Below are positions 17,159 to 25,688 of a DNA stretch of 33,345 nucleotides, in pieces. Within the stretch, counting starts at the first letter, position 1; every line of letters starts with the position of its first letter. Made by a program: the position numbers and the translations under genes. This stretch comes from an uncultured Paracoccaceae bacterium (GTDB lineage: Bacteria; Pseudomonadota; Alphaproteobacteria; Rhodobacterales; Rhodobacteraceae). The stretch lies in NCBI GenBank assembly GCA_937916485.1, contig CALFSV010000423.1, positions 1 through 33,345 on the forward strand, in the 5' to 3' direction. The notes beneath the pieces are model-generated. The model was not told the origin of the DNA and did no database searches. It was given only the letters and a program-made list of their open reading frames with translations.

Positions 17159-18097
17159 ATGCGAGCTTTTGTTTTTCCGGGGCAGGGGGCACAGGTGCCG
17201 GGCATGGGCCGCGCCCTTGCCGATGCCTATCCTGCTGCCAAAGCCGTGTTTGACGAGGTCGACGAGGCCTTGGGCGAAAGGCTGTCCGATCTGATCTGGG
17301 GCGAGGATGCCGATACGCTGACGTTGACCCGCAACGCCCAGCCCGCGCTGATGGCGACGTCGCTGGCCGCCGTCCGGGCGATGGAGGCCGAAGGGCTGAC
17401 GGTATCGGATGCCGCCTTTGTGGCGGGTCATTCCCTTGGCGAATACTCCGCCCTTTGCGCTGCAGGCACCCTGAGCCTTGCGGATACCGCCCGGCTCTTG
17501 CGCTTGCGCGGCGAGGCCATGCAACAGGCCGTTCCGGTTGGCATCGGTGCCATGGCCGCCCTTTTGGGCCTCAGCATCGATGCTGCCCGCGAGGTCGCCG
17601 CCGAGGCTGCGCAGGGCGATGTCTGCGAGGCCGCCAATGACAACGATCCGTCTCAGGTCGTGGTATCGGGACATCGCGCGGCTGTTGAGCGTGCATTGGA
17701 CATTGCAAAGGCCAAGGGTGCGAAACGCGCGCTCTTGTTGCCGGTCAGCGCACCGTTCCATTCGTCCCTGATGGCCCCTGCGGCAGAGGCGATGGCCGCG
17801 GCCCTCCAAACCGTTGAGATGGCCACCCCTTGTGTTCCCCTTGTCGCCAATGTGACCGCCGAGGCGGTGTCGGACCCCGACACGATCCGCGATCTTCTGG
17901 TCAAACAGGTCACGGGGTCTGTCCGGTGGCGCGAAAGCGTGTTGTGGATGTCGGCGGCTGGTGTGACCGAAGCCTGGGAAATCGGGTCGGGCAAGGCCCT
18001 GTCCGCCATGATCCGCCGGATCGACAAGGAGATTGCGGTGCGTGCCATCGGCACCCCCGACGACATCGCGGCGGCCCTTGCCGCCCAGCAAGCCTGA
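17159..18097 (+). CDS. fabD: Malonyl-CoA:ACP transacylase
   Basis: FabD moves malonyl groups from CoA to acyl carrier protein, supplying extender units for type II fatty-acid synthesis. The 312-residue protein has FPGQGAQ at the N-terminus (oxyanion glutamine), nucleophile Ser92 in GHSLGEYSAL, Arg117 in RLRGEAMQ that binds the malonyl carboxylate, and catalytic His201 in PFHSSLM. Length and motifs are typical. fabG follows after 15 nt, so they are very likely co-transcribed. Confidence 0.97.
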   Translation: MRAFVFPGQGAQVPGMGRALADAYPAAKAVFDEVDEALGERLSDLIWGEDADTLTLTRNAQPALMATSLAAVRAMEAEGLTVSDAAFVAGHSLGEYSALCAAGTLSLADTARLLRLRGEAMQQAVPVGIGAMAALLGLSIDAAREVAAEAAQGDVCEAANDNDPSQVVVSGHRAAVERALDIAKAKGAKRALLLPVSAPFHSSLMAPAAEAMAAALQTVEMATPCVPLVANVTAEAVSDPDTIRDLLVKQVTGSVRWRESVLWMSAAGVTEAWEIGSGKALSAMIRRIDKEIAVRAIGTPDDIAAALAAQQA

Positions 18098-18112
18098 GAG
18101 AGAGGGACTGAC

Positions 18113-18850
18113 ATGTTTGATCTAACCGGAAAGACCGCGCTTATCACCGGCGCATCTGGCGGTATTGGCGGGGCGATTGCCCATGCCCTGCACGGGGCCG
18201 GCGCGACGGTGGCCCTGTCCGGCACACGGGTCGAACCGCTTGAGGCGCTGGCGGCCGAGCTCGGCAGCCGGGCCCATGTCCTGCCCTGCAATCTTGGCGA
18301 TGCCGAGGCTGTCAATGCCCTGCCCAAGCAGGCGATCGAGGCGATGGGGTCGGTCGACATTCTGGTCAACAACGCCGGTATCACCCGCGACAACCTGTTC
18401 ATGCGTATGTCCGAAGATGAATGGTCCAGCGTGCTTGAGGTCAACCTCACCTCGACCATGCGACTGTGCAAGGGCGTCATCCGGGGCATGATGAAGGCCC
18501 GTTGGGGGCGCATCGTCAACATCTCGTCGATTGTCGGCGCGACGGGCAACCCCGGTCAGGCAAACTACGCAGCCTCCAAGGCCGGAATGGTGGGCATGTC
18601 CAAGTCGATCGCCTACGAAGTGGCGAGCCGTGGAATCACCGTCAACTGCGTGGCGCCTGGCTTTATCACCACGGCGATGACCGACAAGCTGACGGATGAC
18701 CAGAAGGCCGGCATCCTGACCCAGGTCCCTGCCGGTCGGATGGGCGAGGCGTCCGAGATCGGGGCGGCTGTCCTGTATCTGGCCAGCCCCGAAGCTGCCT
18801 ATGTCACCGGCACGACCCTACACGTCAATGGCGGCATGGCCATGCTTTAG
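18113..18850 (+). CDS. fabG: 3-oxoacyl-ACP reductase
   Basis: FabG reduces beta-ketoacyl-ACP with NADPH in each elongation cycle. This 245-residue short-chain dehydrogenase shows the cofactor loop GASGGIG (13-19), NNAG (86-89), and the catalytic set Asn111, Ser139, Tyr152 and Lys156 (NYAASKAG). The sequence is close to the FabG of other proteobacteria, and its place right after fabD supports that role over a generic dehydrogenase. GAGAGAGGG precedes the ATG. Confidence 0.97.
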   Translation: MFDLTGKTALITGASGGIGGAIAHALHGAGATVALSGTRVEPLEALAAELGSRAHVLPCNLGDAEAVNALPKQAIEAMGSVDILVNNAGITRDNLFMRMSEDEWSSVLEVNLTSTMRLCKGVIRGMMKARWGRIVNISSIVGATGNPGQANYAASKAGMVGMSKSIAYEVASRGITVNCVAPGFITTAMTDKLTDDQKAGILTQVPAGRMGEASEIGAAVLYLASPEAAYVTGTTLHVNGGMAML

Positions 18851-18985
18851 TTTGGGGGTTTTGGGGGGCCTTTGGTGCGGATGAATGCGTTGTTTCGGGG
18901 CAGCATGGTGGGTTTGAGTATTGCCCTTGTGTCGCATGGTCGCGCAGTTGCCAGCATCATTGAACCCTTGGCGTTCTGAAAGCGT

Positions 18986-19013
18986 TTGCCTCTCAAACAA
19001 ACTCTGCTATAGC
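18986..19013 (+). promoter_or_regulatory. Predicted acpP promoter
   Basis: TTGCCT (18986-18991), 16-nt spacer, TATAGC (19008-19013), giving a leader of about 120 nt before acpP. The rest of the fabG-acpP gap contains a G-rich stretch right after the fabG stop and two palindromes in the leader. Confidence 0.5.
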
Positions 19014-19085
19014 CCACCAAGATTTTCCGGAGGGCGCCCTGGTGGTGCTGATCGGTTTAGCCCTTCAAAATAGGGCAGGTGAGCC

Positions 19086-19120
19086 GCCCCATGGGGCAAA
19101 GAAAACGGGCCAAAGGCCCG
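19086..19120 (+). repeat. Two palindromes in the acpP leader
   Basis: GCCCCATGGGGC (19086-19097) is a perfect 12-bp palindrome. CGGGCC-AAA-GGCCCG (19106-19120) is a 6-bp hairpin ending 20 nt before the acpP ATG. They could influence mRNA stability or translation of this very highly expressed gene. Confidence 0.5.
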
Positions 19121-19140
19121 AAAGAACGTGAGGACCTGAT

Positions 19141-19374
19141 ATGAGCGACGTCGCAGACCGTGTGCGCAAGATCGTTGTGGAGCACCTTGGTGTTGAAGAA
19201 GACAAGGTTGCCGAGAACGCTTCGTTCATCGACGACCTGGGCGCTGACAGCCTCGACACAGTCGAGCTTGTGATGGCATTCGAGGAAGAGTTCGGGATCG
19301 AGATCCCCGACGATGCCGCTGAAACCATCCAGACCTTCGGCGATGCAGTCAAGTTCATCTCGGAAGCACAGTAA
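19141..19374 (+). CDS. acpP: Acyl carrier protein
   Basis: The 77-residue acidic protein carries growing acyl chains in fatty-acid synthesis. The phosphopantetheine attachment serine is Ser37 in [10 protein letters not shown], and the four-helix pattern ([51 protein letters not shown]) is standard. It has its own predicted promoter and terminator, so it is probably expressed apart from fabDG, in line with its abundance. GTGAGGA serves as ribosome-binding site. Confidence 0.98.
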   Translation: MSDVADRVRKIVVEHLGVEEDKVAENASFIDDLGADSLDTVELVMAFEEEFGIEIPDDAAETIQTFGDAVKFISEAQ

Positions 19375-19401
19375 GCTCTGAGATTATCCACGATAGTTGT
19401 G

Positions 19402-19433
19402 AAACGGCGTCCTTCGGGGCGCCGTTTTCGTTT
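19402..19433 (+). terminator. Intrinsic terminator after acpP
   Basis: AAACGGCG (19402-19409) pairs with CGCCGTTT (19420-19427), with an inner CC-TTC-GG, followed by TTCGTTT, 27 nt after the stop. Confidence 0.88.
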
Positions 19434-19524
19434 CAGCCTTTCCCAAGTGCGTGACACTGCCCGTGTCCCGTTGATTTCATCCCGCCCCCCGTCACAGTGA
19501 TCGTCAAACCTTGAGGAGGTCTTG

Positions 19525-19902
19525 ATGGTAAAGGATAGACGATGGCAAGCCGGTGCGCTTCTGGCGGCGGCGCTGGCGGTCTGGGCGGCGGGACAGGCGG
19601 GGGTGACTGTCCGCTTGGGCGCCCATCCATTCTGGGCCCGCGATGTCCCCCTGACAGGTCTTGTCCTTGCCGTCCCCATTGCGCTTGTCGGATTTTGGCG
19701 GCCGGGTCTTGCCGCGGCGTTGGCCCTGGTCTGCCTCATCGCGGGGGCGGTTTCGGCCCGCTTCGGCAAGGCGGCGTTCGCAGCCTCCTATGCCGAAAAC
19801 GCCCTGGCCGGCCAATTCTGGTTCTTTGGCTGGATTGTGTTATGCGGTGGCGCGATTGCCCTGATTGCGGTCGGTCTTGCTCGTCTGCGTCCTAGGGCCT
19901 GA
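19525..19902 (+). CDS. Small membrane protein, function unknown
   Basis: A 125-residue protein with about three hydrophobic helices (roughly 10-28, 41-75 as one or two, 97-118) and an Arg-rich C-terminus (ARLRPRA), which suggests the C-terminus is cytoplasmic. A near-perfect ribosome-binding site, GAGGAGG, precedes the ATG at 19525; an in-frame TTG one codon earlier is less likely. No family recognised. It sits between acpP and fabF on the same strand but has the acpP terminator before it. Confidence 0.7.
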   Translation: MVKDRRWQAGALLAAALAVWAAGQAGVTVRLGAHPFWARDVPLTGLVLAVPIALVGFWRPGLAAALALVCLIAGAVSARFGKAAFAASYAENALAGQFWFFGWIVLCGGAIALIAVGLARLRPRA

Positions 19903-20023
19903 CCGAACCGCCTGCCTTTTCCCCGAAACGTAGTTTTGCCGACGATGCCCGCCTGCTCTTGCCCCCGCGTTGACAAGCAAGGTATCAGGATTGGAACGGA
20001 ATGAGCAGAGTTGGAGACGTGCC

Positions 20024-21283
20024 ATGCGTCGTATCGTCGTGACAGGCCTTGGTTTGGTGACACCCCTGGCTGATGGGGTCGAAGCCTCATGGGCCAAGCT
20101 TCTGGCAGGTGAATCAGGGGCCAAGCCGATTGCCCGCTTTGATGCCAGCGAATTGGCGACGACCTATGCCTGCGAAGTGCCCTTTGGCGACGGCACCAAC
20201 GATACCTTCAACCCTGACCACTATATGGAGCCGAAGGACCAGCGAAAGGTCGATACCTTTATCCTTTTCGGCGTCGCGGCGGCCCAGCAGGCGATCGAGG
20301 ATTCGGGCTGGATGCCGCAGGACCGTGAAGGCCAGATCCGCACCGGCGTCCTGATCGGTTCGGGCATCGGAGGCCTGAACTCTATCGCCAATACCGCGAT
20401 CATGATGAAGGAAAAGGGTGCCCGCCGGGTGTCCCCGTTCTTTGTGCCCGGTGCCCTGATCAACCTGATCTCGGGTCAGGTGGGGATTCGCTATGGATTT
20501 AAAGGGCCGAACCATTCGGTTGTGACGGCCTGTTCGACGGGGGCCCATGCCATCGGCGATGCCGCCCGCCTGATCAAATACGGTGCGGCCGATGTCATGG
20601 TTGCAGGCGGGGCAGAGGCCGCGATCTGCGAGATCGGGATAGCAGGCTTCAACGCTTGTAAGGCCCTGTCCACCAAGCGTGCTGACGATCCGACAAAGGC
20701 CAGCCGTCCCTATGACGCGGACCGCGACGGGTTCGTGATGGGCGAGGGGGCCGGGATCGTCGTTCTGGAGGAATACGAACACGCCAAGGCCCGTGGCGCC
20801 AAGATCTATGCCGAAGTGCTGGGCTATGGCATGTCGGGCGACGCCTATCACATCACCGCCCCCGCCGAAGACGGCGATGGGGCCGAACGGTCCATGGTGG
20901 CCGCGATCGAGGATGCGTGTCTAACCCCTGCCGACATCGACTACATCAATGCCCACGGTACATCGACCATGGCGGATGTGATCGAGCTTGCCGCGGTTGA
21001 GCGGATGCTGGGCGATGCGGCGGACAAGGTAACCATGTCCTCGACCAAATCGTCGACCGGCCACCTTCTGGGGGCCGCTGGCGCCATCGAGGCGATCTTT
21101 TCCATTCTGGCAATCCGCGATCAGGTCGCCCCGCCGACGATCAACCTTGATAACCCGGCTGTCGAAAGCAAGGTCAACCTTGCGCCCCTCGTCAAGCAAC
21201 CGCGCAAGATCGACGTGGCCCTGTCCAACTCGTTCGGCTTTGGCGGGACCAATGCCAGCGTGATCTTTGGGGCTGTCCGCTGA
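20024..21283 (+). CDS. fabF: 3-oxoacyl-ACP synthase II
   Basis: FabF condenses malonyl-ACP with acyl-ACP in elongation. The 419-residue thiolase-fold protein starts MRRIVVTGLGLVTPL and has the Cys-His-His triad: Cys170 in TACSTGAH, His310 in NAHGTST, His346 in STGHLLGA. GFGGTNAS near the C-terminus is also diagnostic. The two histidines distinguish KAS II/I from FabH (Cys-His-Asn). An in-frame ATG 54 nt upstream lacks a ribosome-binding site, while TTGGAG precedes this one. Its stop overlaps the mltG ATG by 1 nt. Confidence 0.97.
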   Translation: MRRIVVTGLGLVTPLADGVEASWAKLLAGESGAKPIARFDASELATTYACEVPFGDGTNDTFNPDHYMEPKDQRKVDTFILFGVAAAQQAIEDSGWMPQDREGQIRTGVLIGSGIGGLNSIANTAIMMKEKGARRVSPFFVPGALINLISGQVGIRYGFKGPNHSVVTACSTGAHAIGDAARLIKYGAADVMVAGGAEAAICEIGIAGFNACKALSTKRADDPTKASRPYDADRDGFVMGEGAGIVVLEEYEHAKARGAKIYAEVLGYGMSGDAYHITAPAEDGDGAERSMVAAIEDACLTPADIDYINAHGTSTMADVIELAAVERMLGDAADKVTMSSTKSSTGHLLGAAGAIEAIFSILAIRDQVAPPTINLDNPAVESKVNLAPLVKQPRKIDVALSNSFGFGGTNASVIFGAVR

Positions 21284-22446
21284 TGTGGAAACACGTTGCG
21301 TCGAACGCGCTGACATTCTTTATCGTGCTGCTGTTTCTGGCGGCCGGGGTCATCACGGTCGGCGCAAATCGCTATAGCTCGGAAGGGCCATTGGCCCAGG
21401 CGATTTGTCTGCGTGTCGAAAGCGGGTCAAACATGCGCCGGGTCAGCAATGACCTTGCAGGGCAGGGCGCTATTGCGTCTCCGGCGATCTTTCGCATCGG
21501 GGCGGACTATTCGGAGAAGTCGTCGCTGCTCAAGGCTGGCAGCTATCTGATCCCGGCTGGCGCCTCGATGGAAGGGATTGTTGATACGATCACCCGTGGC
21601 GGGGCAAGTACCTGTGGCACGCAGGTGGTCTATACCGTCGGGATCACCGGCATTGTCGCCCGTGTCCGCGAACTTGATCCTGTAACCAACCGCTTTGTCG
21701 AAGTCGTCCGGTTTGATCCCCAGACCGAAGAGGCGCCGGCCGAGTATTCCGTGGTGCGGGGCCAGAGTGATACCCAATACGCCATTCTGGTGGTCGAGGG
21801 CACGACGGTTTGGCAGGTCGTGAACGGTCTTAACTCTATCGAGATCCTCGAAGGGCAGATCACCGAACTACCGCCCGAAGGCACGCTTGCCCCTGACAGC
21901 TATGACGTCCTTCCGGGGATGGAGGTTGCGACCCTTCTGGACCAGATGTCAGCGGCTCAGACCGCCCGTCTGGCCGAGGCCTGGGCCAACCGTGTCGATG
22001 GCCTGCCCTTTGACACGCCGGAAGAGGCGCTGATCCTGGCTTCAATCGTTGAAAAGGAAACCGGCGGCTATGACGAGGTCCGGACCGTGGCCAGCGTGTT
22101 CGAGAATCGCCTGCGCGCCGGGATGCGCCTGCAAACCGATCCCACTGTCATCTACGGTGTGACAGGGGGCCAGGGTGTGCTGGGTCGTGGCCTGCGTCAA
22201 AGCGAGTTGCGCGCCGAAACCCCCTACAACACCTACGTCATTGAGGGCCTGCCGCCCACGCCCATTGCCAACCCCGGTGTGGCCAGCATCGAGGCTGTTC
22301 TGAACCCAGAAGAAACCGATTATATCTTCTTTGTAGCCAGGACACTCGATCCTCGGGATGGTCATAACTTTGCGGTCACTCTGGAAGAGCATAACCGTAA
22401 CGTGGCGATCTACCGCGCGCTTGAGAATGCGGCGGCGGACCAGTAG
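21283..22446 (+). CDS. mltG: Endolytic murein transglycosylase MltG
   Basis: MltG is an inner-membrane enzyme that cuts nascent glycan strands and so ends their elongation. The 387-residue protein has one N-terminal membrane helix (8-27), a LysM-like region, and the YceG catalytic domain with ASIVEKETGGYDE (catalytic Glu257 or Glu259), SVFENRLRAGMRLQTDPTVIYG (271-292) and the closing NPEETDYIFFV. About 50 extra residues (roughly 110-168) lie between the first domain and VEGTTVWQVV, compared with the enterobacterial form. TGATG overlap with fabF implies translational coupling. Confidence 0.95.
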   Translation: MWKHVASNALTFFIVLLFLAAGVITVGANRYSSEGPLAQAICLRVESGSNMRRVSNDLAGQGAIASPAIFRIGADYSEKSSLLKAGSYLIPAGASMEGIVDTITRGGASTCGTQVVYTVGITGIVARVRELDPVTNRFVEVVRFDPQTEEAPAEYSVVRGQSDTQYAILVVEGTTVWQVVNGLNSIEILEGQITELPPEGTLAPDSYDVLPGMEVATLLDQMSAAQTARLAEAWANRVDGLPFDTPEEALILASIVEKETGGYDEVRTVASVFENRLRAGMRLQTDPTVIYGVTGGQGVLGRGLRQSELRAETPYNTYVIEGLPPTPIANPGVASIEAVLNPEETDYIFFVARTLDPRDGHNFAVTLEEHNRNVAIYRALENAAADQ

Positions 22447-22685
22447 GTCCGCTCGCCTCGTTTCACATCCCTGCGTCCAGACTTGTCCCGACCTGTGTCG
22501 CGTTGGGTTAACGTGCGCTGACAGGATCGTACCTTAACAAACTGTAAAACTTGATTTTTTCCGCTTTTTGGGGTAGCTTTGTTCCTCAGATGGCGGAGCT
22601 GTGCGTGGACGCCGGGTTCCTTTGAACCGGCCCTGACGCAACCGCCTTTCGCGGGTCGCAAGAACCCCAAACAGGCAGAGCAGAT
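22447..22685 (+). promoter_or_regulatory. Probable promoter region of the GTA cluster, with a CtrA-like site
   Basis: This 239-nt gap is AT-rich around 22508-22580. TTAA-CAAACTG-TAAA (22534-22548) matches the CtrA consensus TTAA-N7-TTAA in seven of eight fixed positions. GTA expression depends on CtrA in Rhodobacter capsulatus, largely through GafA. No clear -35/-10 pair was resolved. Confidence 0.4.
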
Positions 22686-23021
22686 ATGTATGACACCAAG
22701 AACGCCGGGGGGCCGCCGGGCGATGACCCGTCGCGGTTGTTCGACGAAAGCCTCCTCTTGCTCAGCAGTGTGCGCGGCACGCTTGCGGGGCTGTTGGAAG
22801 ACCTGATGTCCGGGAACGCCTCGGTCCTGAAAGACATCGCAAGCAAGCACGCCGAGCTGGAGACAGCCCTGAAACGTGCCTTTGAAACGGAGCAAAGGTT
22901 CAATGACTGGAAGGCAAGACGAACAGGTGGAGTGGTCCCCGGCGAGGTCGATTTCGCAAGCGCCCGGAACGAGATCGGGTGCCGCCTGGCTCGCCTCCGC
23001 GCCTGCTGCGATCCAGGTTGA
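22686..23021 (+). CDS. GTA small terminase-like protein (g1)
   Basis: A 111-residue protein, position one of the GTA cluster. In R. capsulatus the equivalent gp1 is the small terminase that helps the large subunit package DNA, with little sequence specificity. Residues about 18-75 are predicted helical with coiled-coil character (LLLSSVRGTLAGLLEDLM, HAELETALKRAFETEQRF). No DNA-binding motif is obvious by eye, so the call rests on position, length and helical content. Its last 119 nt overlap the start of g2 in another frame. Confidence 0.8.
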   Translation: MYDTKNAGGPPGDDPSRLFDESLLLLSSVRGTLAGLLEDLMSGNASVLKDIASKHAELETALKRAFETEQRFNDWKARRTGGVVPGEVDFASARNEIGCRLARLRACCDPG

Positions 23022-24312
23022 GTTTCTTGAAGGCCTGACAGAGGCCGAGATTCTGGCGCTGCCCTATCTGTTCGACTTTTGGGCCTTGCCGCACCAGCTC
23101 GCCCCCGAGGGTGACTGGCGCACCTGGGTGCTGATGGGGGGACGTGGTGCGGGCAAGACCCGGGCCGGGGCCGAGTGGGTCCGGTCGATGGTCGAGGGCG
23201 ACCGCCCCCGCGACCCGGGCCGCTCCAAACGCGTCGCCCTGGTGGGCGAGACGATCGACCAGGCCCGCGAGGTGATGGTGTTTGGGGAAAGCGGCATTCT
23301 GGCCTGTTCGCCCCCTGATCGCCGCCCGGACTGGATCGCCGGTCGCAAGATGCTGGTCTGGCCTAACGGCGCCGTGGCGCAGGTTTTTTCCGCCCACGAG
23401 CCGGAGACCCTGCGCGGGCCGCAATTCGATCTCGTCTGGGCGGACGAGCTGGCGAAATGGAAACGCGGGGCCGAGACATGGGACATGATCCAGTTCTGTC
23501 TACGTCTGGGCAATGATCCCCGCGCTTGCGTGACGACAACCCCGCGCAATGCCCGGTCCCTGACCGATCTGCTGGACCAGCCGACGACGGCCCGCACCCA
23601 CGCCCCGACCTATGCTAACCGTGCCAATCTTCCCGACGCCTTTCTGGATGAGGTGCGCCGCCGCTATGCGGGCACCCGTCAGGGCGCGCAGGAGCTGGAT
23701 GGTATGCTTCTGTCCGATGCCGACGGGACGCTATGGCCCGGCCATCTCATTGCGGCCTGCCAGACCGACGACCTGCCGCAGTTCGACCGGATCCTTGTGG
23801 CGGTCGACCCTTCGGTCAGTGCGGGCAAGGGATCAGACGAATGCGGTATCATAGTCGCGGGCGCCGTAACCCAGGGCCCGCCGGAAAACTGGCGGGCCTG
23901 GGTGCTGGAGGATGCCACTGTCACGTCAGCCTCTCCCGTCCAATGGGCCAAGGCCGCTGTCGCCGCGATGGAGCGTCATAATGCCGACCGGCTGGTGGCC
24001 GAGGTCAACCAGGGCGGCGATCTTGTCCAGACAGTCCTGCGCCAGGTCGCCCCCACGGTGCCGTTCCGCGCCCTGCATGCCAGCCGGGGCAAGGTGGTCC
24101 GCGCTGAACCTGTCGCTGCGATCTACGAACAGGGCCGGGTGCATCACGTTCGGGGCCTGAGCCAGTTGGAAGAGCAGATGTCCCAGATGACGACCCGCGG
24201 CTTTGACGGGTCCGGTTCGCCCGATCGGGTGGATGCCCTTGCCTGGGCGATTCACGAGCTGATCATCGAACCGGCCAAGACCTGGCAAAAGCCCCGTCTG
24301 CGTCTGCTTTAG
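22903..24312 (+). CDS. GTA large terminase, ATPase-nuclease (g2)
   Basis: The packaging motor that fills GTA heads with host DNA. The 469-residue protein has Walker A GGRGAGKT (79-86), Walker B LVWADE (177-182), coupling motif TTTPR (211-215), and a C-terminal RNase H-like nuclease beginning VAVDPSVSAG (Asp302) and ending RVDALAWAIHEL. All key parts are present. The start ATG at 22903 has AAAGG upstream and overlaps g1; a further in-frame ATG at 22876 is possible. Confidence 0.94.
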   Translation: MTGRQDEQVEWSPARSISQAPGTRSGAAWLASAPAAIQVEFLEGLTEAEILALPYLFDFWALPHQLAPEGDWRTWVLMGGRGAGKTRAGAEWVRSMVEGDRPRDPGRSKRVALVGETIDQAREVMVFGESGILACSPPDRRPDWIAGRKMLVWPNGAVAQVFSAHEPETLRGPQFDLVWADELAKWKRGAETWDMIQFCLRLGNDPRACVTTTPRNARSLTDLLDQPTTARTHAPTYANRANLPDAFLDEVRRRYAGTRQGAQELDGMLLSDADGTLWPGHLIAACQTDDLPQFDRILVAVDPSVSAGKGSDECGIIVAGAVTQGPPENWRAWVLEDATVTSASPVQWAKAAVAAMERHNADRLVAEVNQGGDLVQTVLRQVAPTVPFRALHASRGKVVRAEPVAAIYEQGRVHHVRGLSQLEEQMSQMTTRGFDGSGSPDRVDALAWAIHELIIEPAKTWQKPRLRLL

Positions 24313-24427
24313 CCGGGGGTGTTGCGCAGCGCAGGGGGCACCGTCCGGTGCTGTCAGCGCAGTTTAGGACCTTAGTGGCAAAGTGCCTTCATCGACACCA
24401 GCCACCTTCGCCGACGAGGAGACGTGA

Positions 24428-25688
24428 ATGTTCGGATTTCGCAAACGGTCAGAGCCGACACAGACGACGCTTCAGGCTCAGGCTCAGGCTCAGGCTCGGG
24501 TTCAGTCTCGGGCGGGGGGGGGCTACCGATGGCCGCGCGCCTGAGGCCAAGGCCTCGGCCGCGGGCGGGGTCATCGCCTGGGGTGGTGCCGGCCGCGTTG
24601 CCTGGAGCCCGCGTGACACGGTGTCCCTGACCAAGACCGGGTTTCTGGGCAATCCGGTCGGCTTTCGGGCGGTTAAGCTGATCGCCGAGGCTGCGGCCGC
24701 CCTTCCTCTGATCTTGCAGGATCATGCCCGCCGCTATGACCGCCACCCGGTCCTTGACCTGATCGGTCGTCCCAACGGGGCGCGGGGGCGGGCGGAACTC
24801 TTTGAGGCGTTGTTTGGCCAGATACTGCTGACCGGTAATGGCTATCTTGAGGGCACTCACCTCGATGAGGTCCGGGACATTCCGCAAGAGCTGCATGTTC
24901 TGCGCTCTGACCGGATGTCGCTGATCCCCGGGGCCGATGGCTGGCCGGTCGCCTATGACTATACCGTGGGCGGTCGCAAGCATCGGTTTGCCCTTGGTGA
25001 CGGGCCAAGCCCTGTTTGCCATATCAAGAGCTTTCACCCCCAGGACGATCACTACGGCTTTTCCCCGCTGCAGGCCGCGGCCACGTCGGTGGATGTGCAC
25101 AATGCCGCCGCCCGTTGGTCCAAGGCGCTTCTGGACAATGCCGCCCGGCCCTCCGGGGCGATCGTCTATCATGGCGCGGACGGGCAGGCGGCGTTAAGCC
25201 AGGACCAGTACGACCGGCTTTTGGGCGAAATGGAAAGCCAGCATCAGGGCGCGCGCAACGCGGGCCGCCCGATGTTGCTGGAAGGGGGGCTGGACTGGAA
25301 GCCGATGGGTTTCTCCCCCTCGGACATGGAATTCCAAAAGACCAAGGAGGCCGCCGCCCGCGAGATTGCCGTGGCCTTCGGGGTGCCCCCGATGATCCTT
25401 GGCATCCCCGGTGACGCCACCTACGCCAACTACCAAGAGGCCAACCGCGCCTTTTATCGGTTGACGGTCCTGCCGATGGCGACCCGTGTGACCAGCGCCA
25501 TCGCTGACTGGCTGGGCGACTTCAACGGTGAGCGGCTGGACCTGCGCCCCGATCTGGACCAGATCCCCGCCCTTGCCGCCGAGCGCGAGGTGCAGTGGCG
25601 CCGGATTGGAGAGGCGGGTTTTCTGACCGATGCCGAAAAGCGGGCCCTGCTGGGCCTGCCCAGTCTGGAGGTCGGCGATGCCGGATGA
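24428..25688 (+). CDS. GTA portal protein (g3), apparent +1 frameshift near the 5' end
   Basis: HK97-type portal, the dodecameric ring through which DNA enters the head. The conserved body (AWSPRDTVSLTKTGFLGNPV, SPLQAAATSVDVHNAAARWS, GFSPSDMEFQKTKEAAAREI, GIPGDATYANYQEANRAFY) is intact to the stop. The natural start is ATG 24428 (MFGFRKRSEP), with GAGGAG 6 nt upstream, but that frame ends at a TGA after about 38 codons. The body is in the frame one base over. The two join without a break if one G is removed from the nine-G run 24514-24522, giving ...RAGGATDGRAPEAKASAAGG. The long open frame from ATG 24348 has no ribosome-binding site and an alien Arg/Leu-rich start. Either frameshifted, phase-variable or a base-calling error. 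Confidence 0.85.
24473..24496 (+). repeat. CAGGCT hexamer, four tandem copies, in g3
   Basis: Four exact CAGGCT units encode (Gln-Ala)4 in the native g3 frame. Degenerate units CGGGTT and CAGTCT follow, then the nine-G run at 24514-24522. Six-base changes keep frame; G-run changes do not. Confidence 0.9.

Noticed and set aside
18851..18880. G-quadruplex after fabG
   Set aside because: Only two long G runs plus weaker ones; not the four runs needed.
19970..20000. fabF promoter with TTGACA at 19970
   Set aside because: No acceptable -10 hexamer at 16-18 nt spacing; the nearby TATCAG is only 7 nt away.
24348..24427. Long open frame giving a portal protein that starts at ATG 24348
   Set aside because: No ribosome-binding site; the first 55 or so residues are Arg/Leu/His-rich and unlike any portal start, while ATG 24428 has GAGGAG and the family start MFGF.
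24424..24630. GTG-started frame with a Gly-Ser repeat across the hexamer repeats
   Set aside because: It is the third frame over the CAGGCT units and ends soon after; no family and no support beyond being open.
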